A DNA stretch of 64,000 nt from an uncultured Dehalococcoidia bacterium. Its GTDB lineage: Bacteria > Chloroflexota > Dehalococcoidia > Lucifugimonadales > UBA3495. The position numbers were made by a program, and so were the translations under genes. The notes beneath the pieces are model-generated. The model saw nothing but the letters and a program-made list of their open reading frames with translations, had not been told where the DNA came from and searched no databases. Below, in pieces: positions 9,595 to 17,355 of this stretch (within the stretch, counting starts at the first letter, position 1; each line of letters opens with the position of its first letter). Location of the stretch: positions 1,994,788 to 2,058,787 of the forward strand of contig CATOSP010000002.1 in the NCBI GenBank assembly GCA_951812625.1, in the 5' to 3' direction.

Positions 9595-10815
9595 CTATCT
9601 GCTTCTTGCCTGGTCCCAGTGCGCCCGAATTAATTCCTCGTAGAGCTGTTCAATATGAGCCAAGACGTTCGGCATGTCATGGCGCTGTATGGCATCTTTA
9701 CTCTCGAGTCCCATATGTTCCCAACAATGGCGAAAATCCAGCATGAGCAGCATCTTAGCCGCCAAGTCATCAACGTTAGGTTCAAACAGGAACCCATTGA
9801 CGCCTTCTTCCACCAACTCGGGCAGCGCAACGGAGTTGGCGGCGAGTATGGGAAGCCCGGTTGCCATAGCCTCCATGACGGCGAGTCCCTGGAGCTCCGC
9901 CGCGCCCGCGCCAATATATACGTCAGCGAGGGCGTAGAGGCAGTCTAGATCATCGTCAGGAACGAACCCGGTGAAGACGCAGGCTCCATCGGGACAAAGC
10001 TTCCGGGCGAGTTCCAAGAACTCAGCTTCATCCCTGCCCTTGCCGACAATTACAGTCTGCAGGTCGGCGGAGACGACCGCATTAGCAGTGGCCCTGATGA
10101 CCAGATCTACCTTCTTGTCTCTGTCCAACCGCCCTACTGCCAGAAACGTTGGGACATCTCTGCGGATGCCATATTTCTCAAGGATGGAATCAGCGCCGGA
10201 ATCGAGGAAAGATTCAGGGGCGAGGCTCCTCGAGAAACGGCGGAGGTCTATTCCGTTGGATATTACCCTGGCCGGGGCCGTCAGGCCCGCAGTTTTGAGG
10301 ACATCTAGGCACGAATTGGACGGTGCAAGTACGCAGTCCAGACGGTCGTAGACTCCAAGGCACTGTTTCCATAATATCGCCGACATGATCGGCCATAGGG
10401 GCCTGGGGAAGTAAGGGAGAATGTTCTCCGGCATAAAGTGGTTGGTGCCTACCACCGGAATTCCCAACTTGCGCCCCTGCTTCAGGCATCCGTTGCACAC
10501 GATGAACTGGTTCTGGATATGCACGATATCAGGCTGGAAACGGCGAAAAATACGGTCCAGCTTGGCGGCGGTCCCGGCCCAAGCCGTGATGCGTAGCTCT
10601 GGATGAAACGGCCTGACCGGGAATGATTTGATGCGGTGTACCGTAACCTCCGGGCAACCGGGGTCGGGATGCTCCTCGTCCCGGAATGACGTTCCAGGAG
10701 CGACGACACAGACCTGGTGGCCGCGACCGGTCAGACCTTGGACCAGACGGTGGCTGGCTACCGCCGCGCCGTTCAACTGGGGCAGGTAGCTGTCGTTGGC
10801 TATCAACACCCTCAA
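9595..10815 (-). CDS. glycosyltransferase family 4 (GT-B fold)
   Basis: A 406-residue retaining glycosyltransferase of the GT4 type. The N-terminal Rossmann half shows the NGAAVASHRLVQGL acceptor-side loop and the PDIVHIQNQF strand. The C-terminal half has VGRLDRDKKVDLVIRA, the TGFVPDDDL turn and the E-x7-E motif (ELQGLAVMEAMATG, around residue 310), which binds the sugar-nucleotide. Proteins of this type add mannose or glucose to lipids or polysaccharides; the exact substrate cannot be read from sequence. The first codon is TTG (10815); a GTG two codons in (10809) is an equally good start. The next gene upstream on the same strand, 56 bases away, is a DedA/VTT membrane protein, so the two may be cotranscribed and serve the envelope. 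Confidence 0.85.
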   Translation of the reverse strand: MRVLIANDSYLPQLNGAAVASHRLVQGLTGRGHQVCVVAPGTSFRDEEHPDPGCPEVTVHRIKSFPVRPFHPELRITAWAGTAAKLDRIFRRFQPDIVHIQNQFIVCNGCLKQGRKLGIPVVGTNHFMPENILPYFPRPLWPIMSAILWKQCLGVYDRLDCVLAPSNSCLDVLKTAGLTAPARVISNGIDLRRFSRSLAPESFLDSGADSILEKYGIRRDVPTFLAVGRLDRDKKVDLVIRATANAVVSADLQTVIVGKGRDEAEFLELARKLCPDGACVFTGFVPDDDLDCLYALADVYIGAGAAELQGLAVMEAMATGLPILAANSVALPELVEEGVNGFLFEPNVDDLAAKMLLMLDFRHCWEHMGLESKDAIQRHDMPNVLAHIEQLYEELIRAHWDQARSR

Positions 10816-10871
10816 GAGTCTTGCCCCCTGGTTTCAGGATCAGGATTGCACCTCTTCCCGTGCAGCAGGCG

Positions 10872-11513
10872 TTACTGCCCCGCCCTCGTCTCTTCGCTGT
10901 CCATCTGACGCATCCGGCGGGTAATTCTCTGGGCGATGCGGTTGTATACGTAGGTTGCCGCGAGCATCAGGACAAATATGCCAGCAAGCAGCAATGTCCC
11001 GTGACCGACGGCATTCCTTAGGAACCCATAACCCTGCCCGGAGTAGTAACCGATGGCGGTGAAGAGCAGCGACGTGAGAGCGACGATGACGACATCCCAC
11101 CAAATGAATCGCCTCATGGAGATGCCCAACGCGCCCATCACGGCCAGCCCAGGCGGGCTGATGAAGGGAACCGTTTTGATAAACCACAGCCATTTGCCGA
11201 TGTTACGACTTATGAAGTCTGCTGCCATCTCCCGGCGCTCCACAATGACGCCAATGCGAGGACCGAATCTGCCCAGTACCCACTTACCACCCCACCGTCC
11301 CAGGGAGTAGTAGAGCACATCGGGGAGGAAGTTGGCGAAGAAAGACAGGGTGAAGACCACGAATACATTGAAATGCCCCAAGGACGCGCCGAAGGCGGCT
11401 GAGGCGTTGACGGCCGGGCCTTCGACCAGCATGAGCAGGAACATCAGGGGGTATCCGTTCCTAATAAGCCATTCCAGGATCTCCGAGTCCAAGGGGAAGG
11501 TCAAGGCCGTCAT
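10872..11513 (-). CDS. DedA/VTT-domain integral membrane protein
   Basis: A 213-residue membrane protein with the VTT (SNARE-associated Golgi/DedA) fold. It starts near an N-terminal helix with the GYPLMFLLMLVEG motif, has a re-entrant region around ASLGHFNVFVVFTLSFFANFLPD, the diagnostic YYSLGRWGGKWVLGRFG stretch, and F-I-K-T-V-P-F-I-S-P-P-G in the position of the family's F-x-R-x-x-P-x-x-R/S motif. DedA-like proteins are linked to phospholipid translocation (for example C55-P or PE flipping) and envelope integrity. The C-terminal tail is charged and cytoplasmic. The GGGAGG stretch abuts the ATG at 11513, so a TTG at 11504 with better spacing could be the true start. It probably forms a unit with the glycosyltransferase downstream. 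Confidence 0.8.
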   Translation of the reverse strand: MTALTFPLDSEILEWLIRNGYPLMFLLMLVEGPAVNASAAFGASLGHFNVFVVFTLSFFANFLPDVLYYSLGRWGGKWVLGRFGPRIGVIVERREMAADFISRNIGKWLWFIKTVPFISPPGLAVMGALGISMRRFIWWDVVIVALTSLLFTAIGYYSGQGYGFLRNAVGHGTLLLAGIFVLMLAATYVYNRIAQRITRRMRQMDSEETRAGQ

Positions 11514-11919
11514 CCTCCCACGGGCGGGCGATTGCTCGGGCCATTTTACGCCAAGGGGCCAAAGTCGAAAATGGGAGTAGGTACGTCTGTGTTGGCCGCT
11601 CTAGGGGGAGAACGTCACCGGCTCCCACACAGGCCCTTTAGCCGATTAGGTCCCGCAGGGAATACCGATCGCACACGACCTTCGATGAGAGAGCAAGTGG
11701 CACACCGTTGCAGTGATTGGCCCTCCGGTGTGCTGACATATGGTGGGATGGATCGGCGGATCTCCCGGTCAGCGTGCTCTTGGTTGGAAGGTATCAAAGG
11801 CTTGGGCGGAGCCCAGGCCAGTCGCAATCACCGATACATGAAGTTTCAAGGGCAACCGGGGCACCTTGTGTGGCTCGCGACATAGCCACGGCATCACCTA
11901 GAAATAAGGATGTCCCCGG
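11514..11919. other. intergenic region with no recognisable gene
   Basis: About 400 bases between two minus-strand genes. Short ORFs here have no family resemblance and no start signals. I see no hairpin with a T-run and no repeat. Confidence 0.5.
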
Positions 11920-12537
11920 TCAGCCAACGTTTCTGCCCCTTCCCTCGAAGAAGTCCAGGTCTATGGCGAAGGCCGAGGCCAGCACCAGCAACCGGAAGTC
12001 GTTGCCCTGCGCCCGGCGGGAGAAGCTCACTCGGAAGGTGTCAGCATCTGAGAAAGCCTCGCGCATCAATCCTCCCCACTCCTTGGTAATGCGGCCTAGC
12101 TCTGCCCCATCGGAGTTTTCCACGACGAATGTGTTCGGACGGAACATGCCAGACGTGATCTGTGCAATCTGTCGGTCGTGGGAGTCCACCAAGGCAAGTC
12201 TCCGTTTCAGGAACCCAAACCGCCGGTAGAGTGAGCCGAGAGGTCGTCCGCGGGCGTCGAGTACATGGAAATTTGAGCGGAACCAGTAGAAAGGGCGGCT
12301 AGCGGTAAGTACCGGGTCGCCAAGATTGTCCACGACGTGGATATCCAGGGGGCGGTGTGACCCCATGAATTGCCTGCTTACCGCGCCAGATTCCTCGTAG
12401 GCGTAGAGGGTCTCATGCCCTTCAGGAGTCATTACAACGTATTGGTTCTCCGTCTCGAAGCCTATCATGGCCTCGATATGCTCCACGTGCTGACGCACGA
12501 AAAGCTCTTCTTGTAGTGCAAGGTCAATCACTCTCAT
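11920..12537 (-). CDS. phospholipid-scramblase-like (LURP-one/scramblase fold) protein
   Basis: A 205-residue soluble protein of the scramblase-related beta-barrel family (PF03803/PF04525 type). Visible hallmarks are repeated beta-hairpins with HVVDNLGDPVLTASRPF, FHVLDARGRPLGSLYRRF, FVVENSDGAELGRI and the C-terminal LLVLASAFAIDLDFF helix, which in the eukaryotic proteins is the buried or membrane-inserted helix. The N-terminal 30 residues (LFVRQHVEHIEAMIGFETENQY) fit the family start. Bacterial members have no demonstrated function; scrambling activity should not be assumed. The ATG at 12537 directly follows GAGGG. The gene stands alone. Confidence 0.75.
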   Translation of the reverse strand: MRVIDLALQEELFVRQHVEHIEAMIGFETENQYVVMTPEGHETLYAYEESGAVSRQFMGSHRPLDIHVVDNLGDPVLTASRPFYWFRSNFHVLDARGRPLGSLYRRFGFLKRRLALVDSHDRQIAQITSGMFRPNTFVVENSDGAELGRITKEWGGLMREAFSDADTFRVSFSRRAQGNDFRLLVLASAFAIDLDFFEGRGRNVG

Positions 12538-12738
12538 CCCTCGATGCCGCGAGTGCGTCCAGTCAGATCGTGTCAGATCGGACTAATCCGTGAATCTGCT
12601 GGTTCGTAGCATTCCTGTAACAAATGATATGCGCTCCTTCGGCGCAGTTCAATGCTCCAGGATGCTCCGAGTCGTGGGTTTGCGGACGGACCACAAGGGG
12701 AGGCAAGGGGGAGGTAGATGATGTCAGGGCAGTCGCCG

Positions 12739-13506
12739 CTACCCGTCGGTATTCACTGTCACAGGCTCGTCGCAGGTGGCCAGCATTTCCCGGACGGCGT
12801 CCAACTCTCTTTGGGTAACGGTCAGACGCCAGTCATGCTTGATGATAGTCCAGTCTGTGGCGTACTGGCACCAGTAGGTCTCATCAGGGGGCCGCCAGTC
12901 ATCCGGACCGTCGCTACCCTTGGCCCGGTTGGCAGAAGCCGTTGTTGCAATGAGGTGATTGTCGTAGTGAAGGTCGTTGGCATACTCGGTCTTCCGATCC
13001 CGCTCCCAATTCCACGCGCCGGACCGGTGTGCGTTGGCCAAGGGGACCATGTGGTCGATATCCAGCTTTCGCGGGTCCTCGACAATCGTGCCCGTGTATG
13101 GTCCGGTCCATAAGCCAGTGGCCACCCGACATTGCCTGTCCGTCTCGAAAGTCACCGGAACGGCGGATTCGGCTATCAGCGTTTCCTGACGGGCGTCCTG
13201 GCAATCATCATCGTGGTCTCTCCAGTGCCGCCAGTCGCGGCGATTGTACTCGGGCAGGGAGGCAGGCAAGGGAGCAACCGTCACGAACAGTTCCAGAGGA
13301 GGTTCAGCCGTAGGTGGGTCCTGGGATGATGTCGGGGCAGAGATGGGTTCAGCGGGCAACGGAGCTGCAGTGGCATCCGGAGCGTATACGGGGGCGGGAG
13401 TCAGGGACTCCAGGACTTCACAGCCTGTTGCCGTAGCAGACAGGACCAGAATAAGCACGGCCCAAACCACTTTCCAAATTCCTGTCGTGCGCGCCGCTTC
13501 CTTCAT
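12739..13506 (-). CDS. lipoprotein with HNH (DUF1524/GmrSD C-terminal type) nuclease domain
   Basis: A 255-residue exported protein. The N-terminus is a lipoprotein signal (hydrophobic helix then LSATATGC, lipobox Cys about residue 29), followed by a Pro/Ala/Thr-rich linker to about residue 75. The rest is an HNH nuclease of the DUF1524 type: DIDHMVPLANAHRSGAWNW carries the catalytic D-x-D-H, then YANDLHYDNHLIATTASANRAKG and GPDDWRPPDETYWCQYA. Such proteins are common as secreted nucleases in actinobacteria and Chloroflexota and probably degrade extracellular DNA for nutrients. The four Cys in the domain (CQDARQ, CRVAT, WCQYA, ATCDE) could form disulfides, fitting an exported enzyme. It is transcribed towards the scramblase-like gene. 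Confidence 0.85.
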   Translation of the reverse strand: MKEAARTTGIWKVVWAVLILVLSATATGCEVLESLTPAPVYAPDATAAPLPAEPISAPTSSQDPPTAEPPLELFVTVAPLPASLPEYNRRDWRHWRDHDDDCQDARQETLIAESAVPVTFETDRQCRVATGLWTGPYTGTIVEDPRKLDIDHMVPLANAHRSGAWNWERDRKTEYANDLHYDNHLIATTASANRAKGSDGPDDWRPPDETYWCQYATDWTIIKHDWRLTVTQRELDAVREMLATCDEPVTVNTDG

Positions 13507-13521
13507 AGTTTCATCGTGCTG

Positions 13522-13579
13522 ATGGTGAAGCCCACTCCTTGTTCCGGGACCTCAGAGCGAAAGGAGCGGGCTTCACCAT
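13522..13579. repeat. long imperfect inverted repeat (hairpin)
   Basis: ATGGTGAAGCCC (13522-13533) pairs with GGGCTTCACCAT (13568-13579), and after one mismatch CTCCTT (13535-13540) pairs with AAGGAG (13561-13566); the loop is 20 bases. It sits between the VOC gene and the HNH lipoprotein gene, both on the minus strand. No T-run follows on either strand, so it may be a transcript-end stabiliser, an attenuator or a small mobile hairpin rather than a classic terminator. Confidence 0.7.
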
Positions 13580-13652
13580 TACTCGTCGTTCAAGAATGCC
13601 GTGGGGAGGCAGAGGCATACCCTCCGGCTGCCACGAAATTCCGAACCCTGTA

Positions 13653-14429
13653 TCAAGAACCTTTGAATATGCTGAAGACTGCGCCCTGTGGGTCAAACAA
13701 TATGGCGAACCTGCCGATGTCAGGGATGTCTGTGGCCTCGACCATGACGCTGGCACCTAGGGACCGCGCCTTGGCTACCGTTGCGTCCACGTCGGCGACG
13801 GCGAAGTAGATTTGCCAGTAGGGCGGGAAGTTGCCCATTTCGGGCGTTATCTGCATGACGCCCAACACCTCTGTACCTTCGGCCTTGAGCATTTTGTAGT
13901 CCATTGGAGCCATGGTCGCTCCTCGCTCCAGCCCGAGGAGGCCAGTGTAGAACGCTATCGCGGCCTCTGAATCCGTGGTCATCAACTCGTGCCAGGTGAG
14001 GGAACCAGGTTCGTACTTCACTCGCGCCCCGATGTGGTCCCAAGGTTCCCAAGCCATGAAGACCGCGCCCTGGGGGTCCTTGATACACACGGAGCGGCCA
14101 TGTTCAAACACGTCCATCGGCCCGAAGAGCACCTCGCCGCCCAGGGCCCTGGCCTTTTCGGCCACGGCATCGGCGTCGGATATGGTGAAGTAGGTGTTCC
14201 AGCGGGGAGGGATCGCCTTGCTACGCTCTTCCTCGCTCTGGCTAAAGATTGCGGCGGCGTCCAGCCCATTGACCTTTTGTATGCGGTAAAACCAGTTTTC
14301 TCCAATCTCGTTGGGTTCATCTTCCCAACCGAACAGACCCTTGTAGAAGGCCAGGGCACTGACTTCGTCGGTAGTGTTCAAGTCCGCCCATGAGGGCGCT
14401 CCGTGGGAATATTTGGAAATCTCCGGCAT
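13653..14429 (-). CDS. VOC-family protein with two glyoxalase-like domains
   Basis: A 258-residue protein made of two tandem vicinal-oxygen-chelate modules. Module 1 (residues about 5-125) runs from HGAPSWADLNTTDEVSALAF to FMAWEP; module 2 (about 135-258) repeats it with PGSLTWHELMTTDSEAAIAF to FSIFKGS. Each has the family's DPQGAVF turn near its end. The pattern matches the 'glyoxalase/bleomycin resistance protein/dioxygenase' proteins related to the CFP30B/27 kDa antigen family. The metal ligands and substrate are not certain. I chose the ATG at 14429 because AGGAGG lies 12 bases upstream and the family begins here; an ATG at 14474 would add 15 unconserved residues. No partner genes nearby suggest a pathway. 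Confidence 0.85.
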   Translation of the reverse strand: MPEISKYSHGAPSWADLNTTDEVSALAFYKGLFGWEDEPNEIGENWFYRIQKVNGLDAAAIFSQSEEERSKAIPPRWNTYFTISDADAVAEKARALGGEVLFGPMDVFEHGRSVCIKDPQGAVFMAWEPWDHIGARVKYEPGSLTWHELMTTDSEAAIAFYTGLLGLERGATMAPMDYKMLKAEGTEVLGVMQITPEMGNFPPYWQIYFAVADVDATVAKARSLGASVMVEATDIPDIGRFAILFDPQGAVFSIFKGS

Positions 14430-14788
14430 GGCGCAAACGTTCCTCCTAATATAGTCAATACCTTGGGAGTCCAATTATGGAATAGCCGGGCACGGTGCCT
14501 CACAGACAATTCTCGGGGTATCCCGTCTCCGTTGGTGATCTACTGCTGTAGTGCCGCGTATGCACCGTCTCAACCGGTATGTGTCAATGACAATCTCATA
14601 GTACCGGTTCCGGCGACTCTTATCCCCGCTCCAGTTAACAGAAACTGGCGATTCCGAGTTGAGCGGTAGCCGGAAAACCTGTACGCTGGTCTGGAAAAAT
14701 GTGAAGTTTGCTTGGCGACCCCGAGTTAACTCGTGGGAGCATGAGACCACTTACGAACGCATACAGGGCGGGAACGCGCAACGACACG
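14430..14788. other. divergent intergenic region, nothing clear
   Basis: About 360 bases between the VOC gene (minus) and the His-rich protein gene (plus), so it should hold both promoters. I see only a 7-bp inverted repeat, ACCGGTA (14573-14579) and TACCGGT (14602-14608), with no strong sigma70 boxes attached to it. Confidence 0.4.
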
Positions 14789-15238
14789 ATGGATACTCCG
14801 GACATGTTGAGAAATATGGGCGTCCAGGTAATGGCCGCAGTGTCCATAGCCCTGCTGTTCCTCCCCTCGGTCGGTCCCCAGTTGGATCACCACTTCGCCG
14901 AGCGCAGGCCGGACCACACCCACGTATTCCTAGGGTCGGAACTCCCAGAGCACACCCACTTCTTTGAGGGACGGCACCGCCATTACCATCCCAGTCCGAG
15001 TCCGGAGACCATCCGGGGCGATGGTCCATACGACAGGACACCGGAACAAAGCATCATCTACCTGTCATCTGACGAGGGCCTGGGCCAGGGTGTCGCGGAC
15101 CCGGCCCCGCGCGGGGTTCAAAGCGCGCCCGGTTTCCCGGGACTATTCGACAATCCCTTTTTGTTCGGTCTCGACCGAAACTCCCACACCCTCTCTGCGG
15201 CGTTAACCCCGCCGTCGTGGAAACCTCCCACGGTCTAG
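14789..15238 (+). CDS. small secreted/anchored His-rich protein
   Basis: An approximately 149-residue protein with an N-terminal hydrophobic helix (VQVMAAVSIALLFLPSVG) that looks like a signal peptide or anchor. The exported part begins with a histidine-rich stretch (LDHHFAERRPDHTHVFLG, EHTHFF, RHRHYH), then a Pro/Ser/Gly-rich tail without recognisable fold. Clustered His pairs usually bind Cu, Ni or Zn. I know no family for it. Downstream on the same strand is a protein with Met/His-rich sequence and cupredoxin-like pieces, then CopCD, so a role in periplasmic or surface metal binding is a reasonable inference only. The start is uncertain: ATGs at 14741, 14789 and 14804 are in frame, none with an ideal Shine-Dalgarno. 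Confidence 0.55.
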   Translation: MDTPDMLRNMGVQVMAAVSIALLFLPSVGPQLDHHFAERRPDHTHVFLGSELPEHTHFFEGRHRHYHPSPSPETIRGDGPYDRTPEQSIIYLSSDEGLGQGVADPAPRGVQSAPGFPGLFDNPFLFGLDRNSHTLSAALTPPSWKPPTV

Positions 15239-15371
15239 CTCCTTCTCCATACCACCAGCGCGGCAGATCCTTGCCTGCGTGCATCCTTTCTCATTCCCAA
15301 AAGACGGCCTGATGCCAGGCCGGGTCTGCCTGTGCGCGAGCAATTCTACATAGAGACAGGAGGAGTGCGTC

Positions 15372-16505
15372 ATGTTTTCGGGGGCACTAAATGCGTTCGG
15401 GGTTGCCTTCCTGCTGGCCGTGACGGCAGTCGTGGGGACTCAGGCAGTGGGCAGCGTTCTGGCCCACGATGACCGGGAGACCGGGGGGTACAAATTCGTC
15501 GTAGGTTTCAGGGTTGAGCCTGCCTATGAGGGCTTGCCCAATGGAGTGGATGTCAAGGTGGCCAAGCCGGTTGCAGAGGATCAGAGCAGCGGCCATGCGG
15601 GGATGCAGGGGCAAACCAGCCAGAGCCACAGCCAGGGTATGGCCATGCAGAGCCAGAGCCATCAGGGGATAGCCGCTGCGCCCAAGGAAGAGGGCGGTGC
15701 AATGATCGACGTGGCGGCCCACGGGGCCATATTCAGCTCCCCGGCTGTGATGGAGGGTGGCACCTTCAGCTTTGAACCGGGTAATGAACTGGAGGGAAAG
15801 GCCATTCCTTATCACAGTCACCTCGACCACTCCATTACAGGGACCATCACAGTTAGCAGCGATTCTTCGGCCCCGGCCATGGTAGACGTGGCGATCCACG
15901 ACTCGATGTTCATGCCGGTGGACGTAACGGTAGCGCCGGGTGGCAAGGTGGTCTGGATAAGCATGACCGCCACACCTCAATCCGTGACCAGCGGGTTGGC
16001 GCCGTCGACTCCGGCTGCGGTCAATGAAGTGCCAGTAGAAGGACTGGAGGAGACCCTGAAGGTGGAGATAAAACACGTGGCCACGGGAGGAACGCGGGTG
16101 CTGGACCTGAGGGCGATGCCGGATGAACCGGGCCGCTATACGGCGGACATCATCCCCACCGCCCAAGGGGTCTACGAGATGCGGGTATTCGGCAAGGTGG
16201 GGGAGACCGACATTGACGAGACCTTCGCATCCTTTGGAGGCGGCGGGGGATTCAGCGATGTGCTGCCTGCCAGTGATCTGCAATTTCCGGACCGACTTCC
16301 AGGGGTCAGACAGATCGAGGGCGCGGTCAGGGGCGCGATTGACACCGCGGAGCAGGCCCAGGACGCCGCGCTGTCGGCACAGGCAGCCTCCGCGGGAAAT
16401 GGAAGAGCATCGGCCAACACCCTGGGCATCATCGGGATTATCCTCGGGGCTATCGGGATCCTTGCAGGAGCAGGTGGCTTGACCGTGGCGATGCGGAAAC
16501 GGTAG
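15372..16505 (+). CDS. membrane-anchored exported protein with degenerate cupredoxin segments nested in another domain
   Basis: A 377-residue exported protein: signal peptide (1-31, ending VLAHD), C-terminal transmembrane helix (about 350-372) and basic tail RKR, so it is anchored facing outwards. Residues 38-67 (GGYKFVVGFRVEPAYEGLPN) and 220-288 (PVEGLEETLKVEIKH, PGRYTADIIPTAQGVYEM) read as the two halves of one beta-domain seen in secreted actinobacterial/Chloroflexota proteins next to copper genes. Between them lie a Met/His/Gln-rich stretch (73-100) and two incomplete cupredoxin-like pieces: 110-161 (ending YHSHLDHSITGTITV, with Ser where the Cu-ligand Cys is expected) and 170-210 (VDVTVAPGGKVVWIS). 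An Ala-rich probable coiled coil (315-345) precedes the helix. AGGAGG lies 7 bases before the ATG. Metal binding is likely, type-1 copper chemistry is not. Confidence 0.75.
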   Translation: MFSGALNAFGVAFLLAVTAVVGTQAVGSVLAHDDRETGGYKFVVGFRVEPAYEGLPNGVDVKVAKPVAEDQSSGHAGMQGQTSQSHSQGMAMQSQSHQGIAAAPKEEGGAMIDVAAHGAIFSSPAVMEGGTFSFEPGNELEGKAIPYHSHLDHSITGTITVSSDSSAPAMVDVAIHDSMFMPVDVTVAPGGKVVWISMTATPQSVTSGLAPSTPAAVNEVPVEGLEETLKVEIKHVATGGTRVLDLRAMPDEPGRYTADIIPTAQGVYEMRVFGKVGETDIDETFASFGGGGGFSDVLPASDLQFPDRLPGVRQIEGAVRGAIDTAEQAQDAALSAQAASAGNGRASANTLGIIGIILGAIGILAGAGGLTVAMRKR

Positions 16506-16660
16506 GGAGTGGGATATATGTAGACTGATGGCTATATCATGTCTTACATTATTTGATCGCGTGTATACTCTGACTCTGGTGTATTGTGGATACTCTACGA
16601 GGGACCAGTTTCTCAGTCCCGCGGCATCTCCAACTCTCCAGAGTCAGGGAGGGACCGATC

Positions 16661-17355
16661 ATGTACCTATGGTTTCGCATGGAGGCTGTCATAGCGTCTG
16701 CTCTAGCAATCGCATGTGGAGGAGACCAGGGGGCAAGTCCTCAAACCATTTCCCCTACCGTTGTGGACGGTCCAACTATAGCGACCAGAACAGTATCACC
16801 GTTCTCGTCAACCCCGCAATCCGGTGGAGGCACTCACGCCGCGCCAACGCGACTACATACCCTCGTCCCCAACCCTGCGACTCAACTTCCGATCGGGACA
16901 CCAACGGCGACGGCTCCACCCGAACCTAATGCTACACGAGCGACTCCAACTGAGCCGCCAACATCAACCCAGGAGCTTACCGATACTCATGCTCCCACCA
17001 TGGCCCAGCCAGACCCTACTGAGGTTCCATCCGACCTACCTCCCCGGCCCCACGCTTGACGTGGTCCAACAGGTGGCCCGCGGCATAGCGACTGACCGAG
17101 CGAAATAGCTGTCTGGGATGCCATTCAATCGACGGCCAGACGTTTTCCGCTCCGACCTTTAAGGGACTGTTTGGAAGTGTTCGGGATATTCGAGGGGGTG
17201 ACACGGTGACTGCTGACGGTGAATACTTATGGGAGTCGATTAAACGACCGAACACGCACATTATCAAGGGCTACTTCCCAGACGCCATGCCCACGGTGTT
17301 CTTCAATGAGGCCGAAATAGATGCGATGGTCGCGTACATCAAGACACTGGAGTAA
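16661..17355 (+). pseudogene. lipoprotein cytochrome c with two frameshifts
   Basis: The ATG at 16661 follows AGGGAGGG by 7 bases and starts a lipoprotein signal (ASALAIAC-GG) and a Thr/Pro-rich linker, but this frame stops at 17057-17059. The next frame continues the expected sequence (GPTLDVVQQVARGIAT) over about 17045-17085, and the third frame then encodes an intact cytochrome c module from about 17095 to the TAA at 17353-17355: the heme motif CLGCHSIDG, TFKGLFGS, DTVTADGEYLWESIKRP and GYFPDAMPTVFF with the axial Met, closely resembling the C-terminal cytochrome domain of CoxII-type proteins. So one gene appears split over three frames by two +1 shifts, the first in a C-rich run. It may be a recent pseudogene or an assembly/sequencing error. 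Its end overlaps the CopCD start. Confidence 0.7.
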
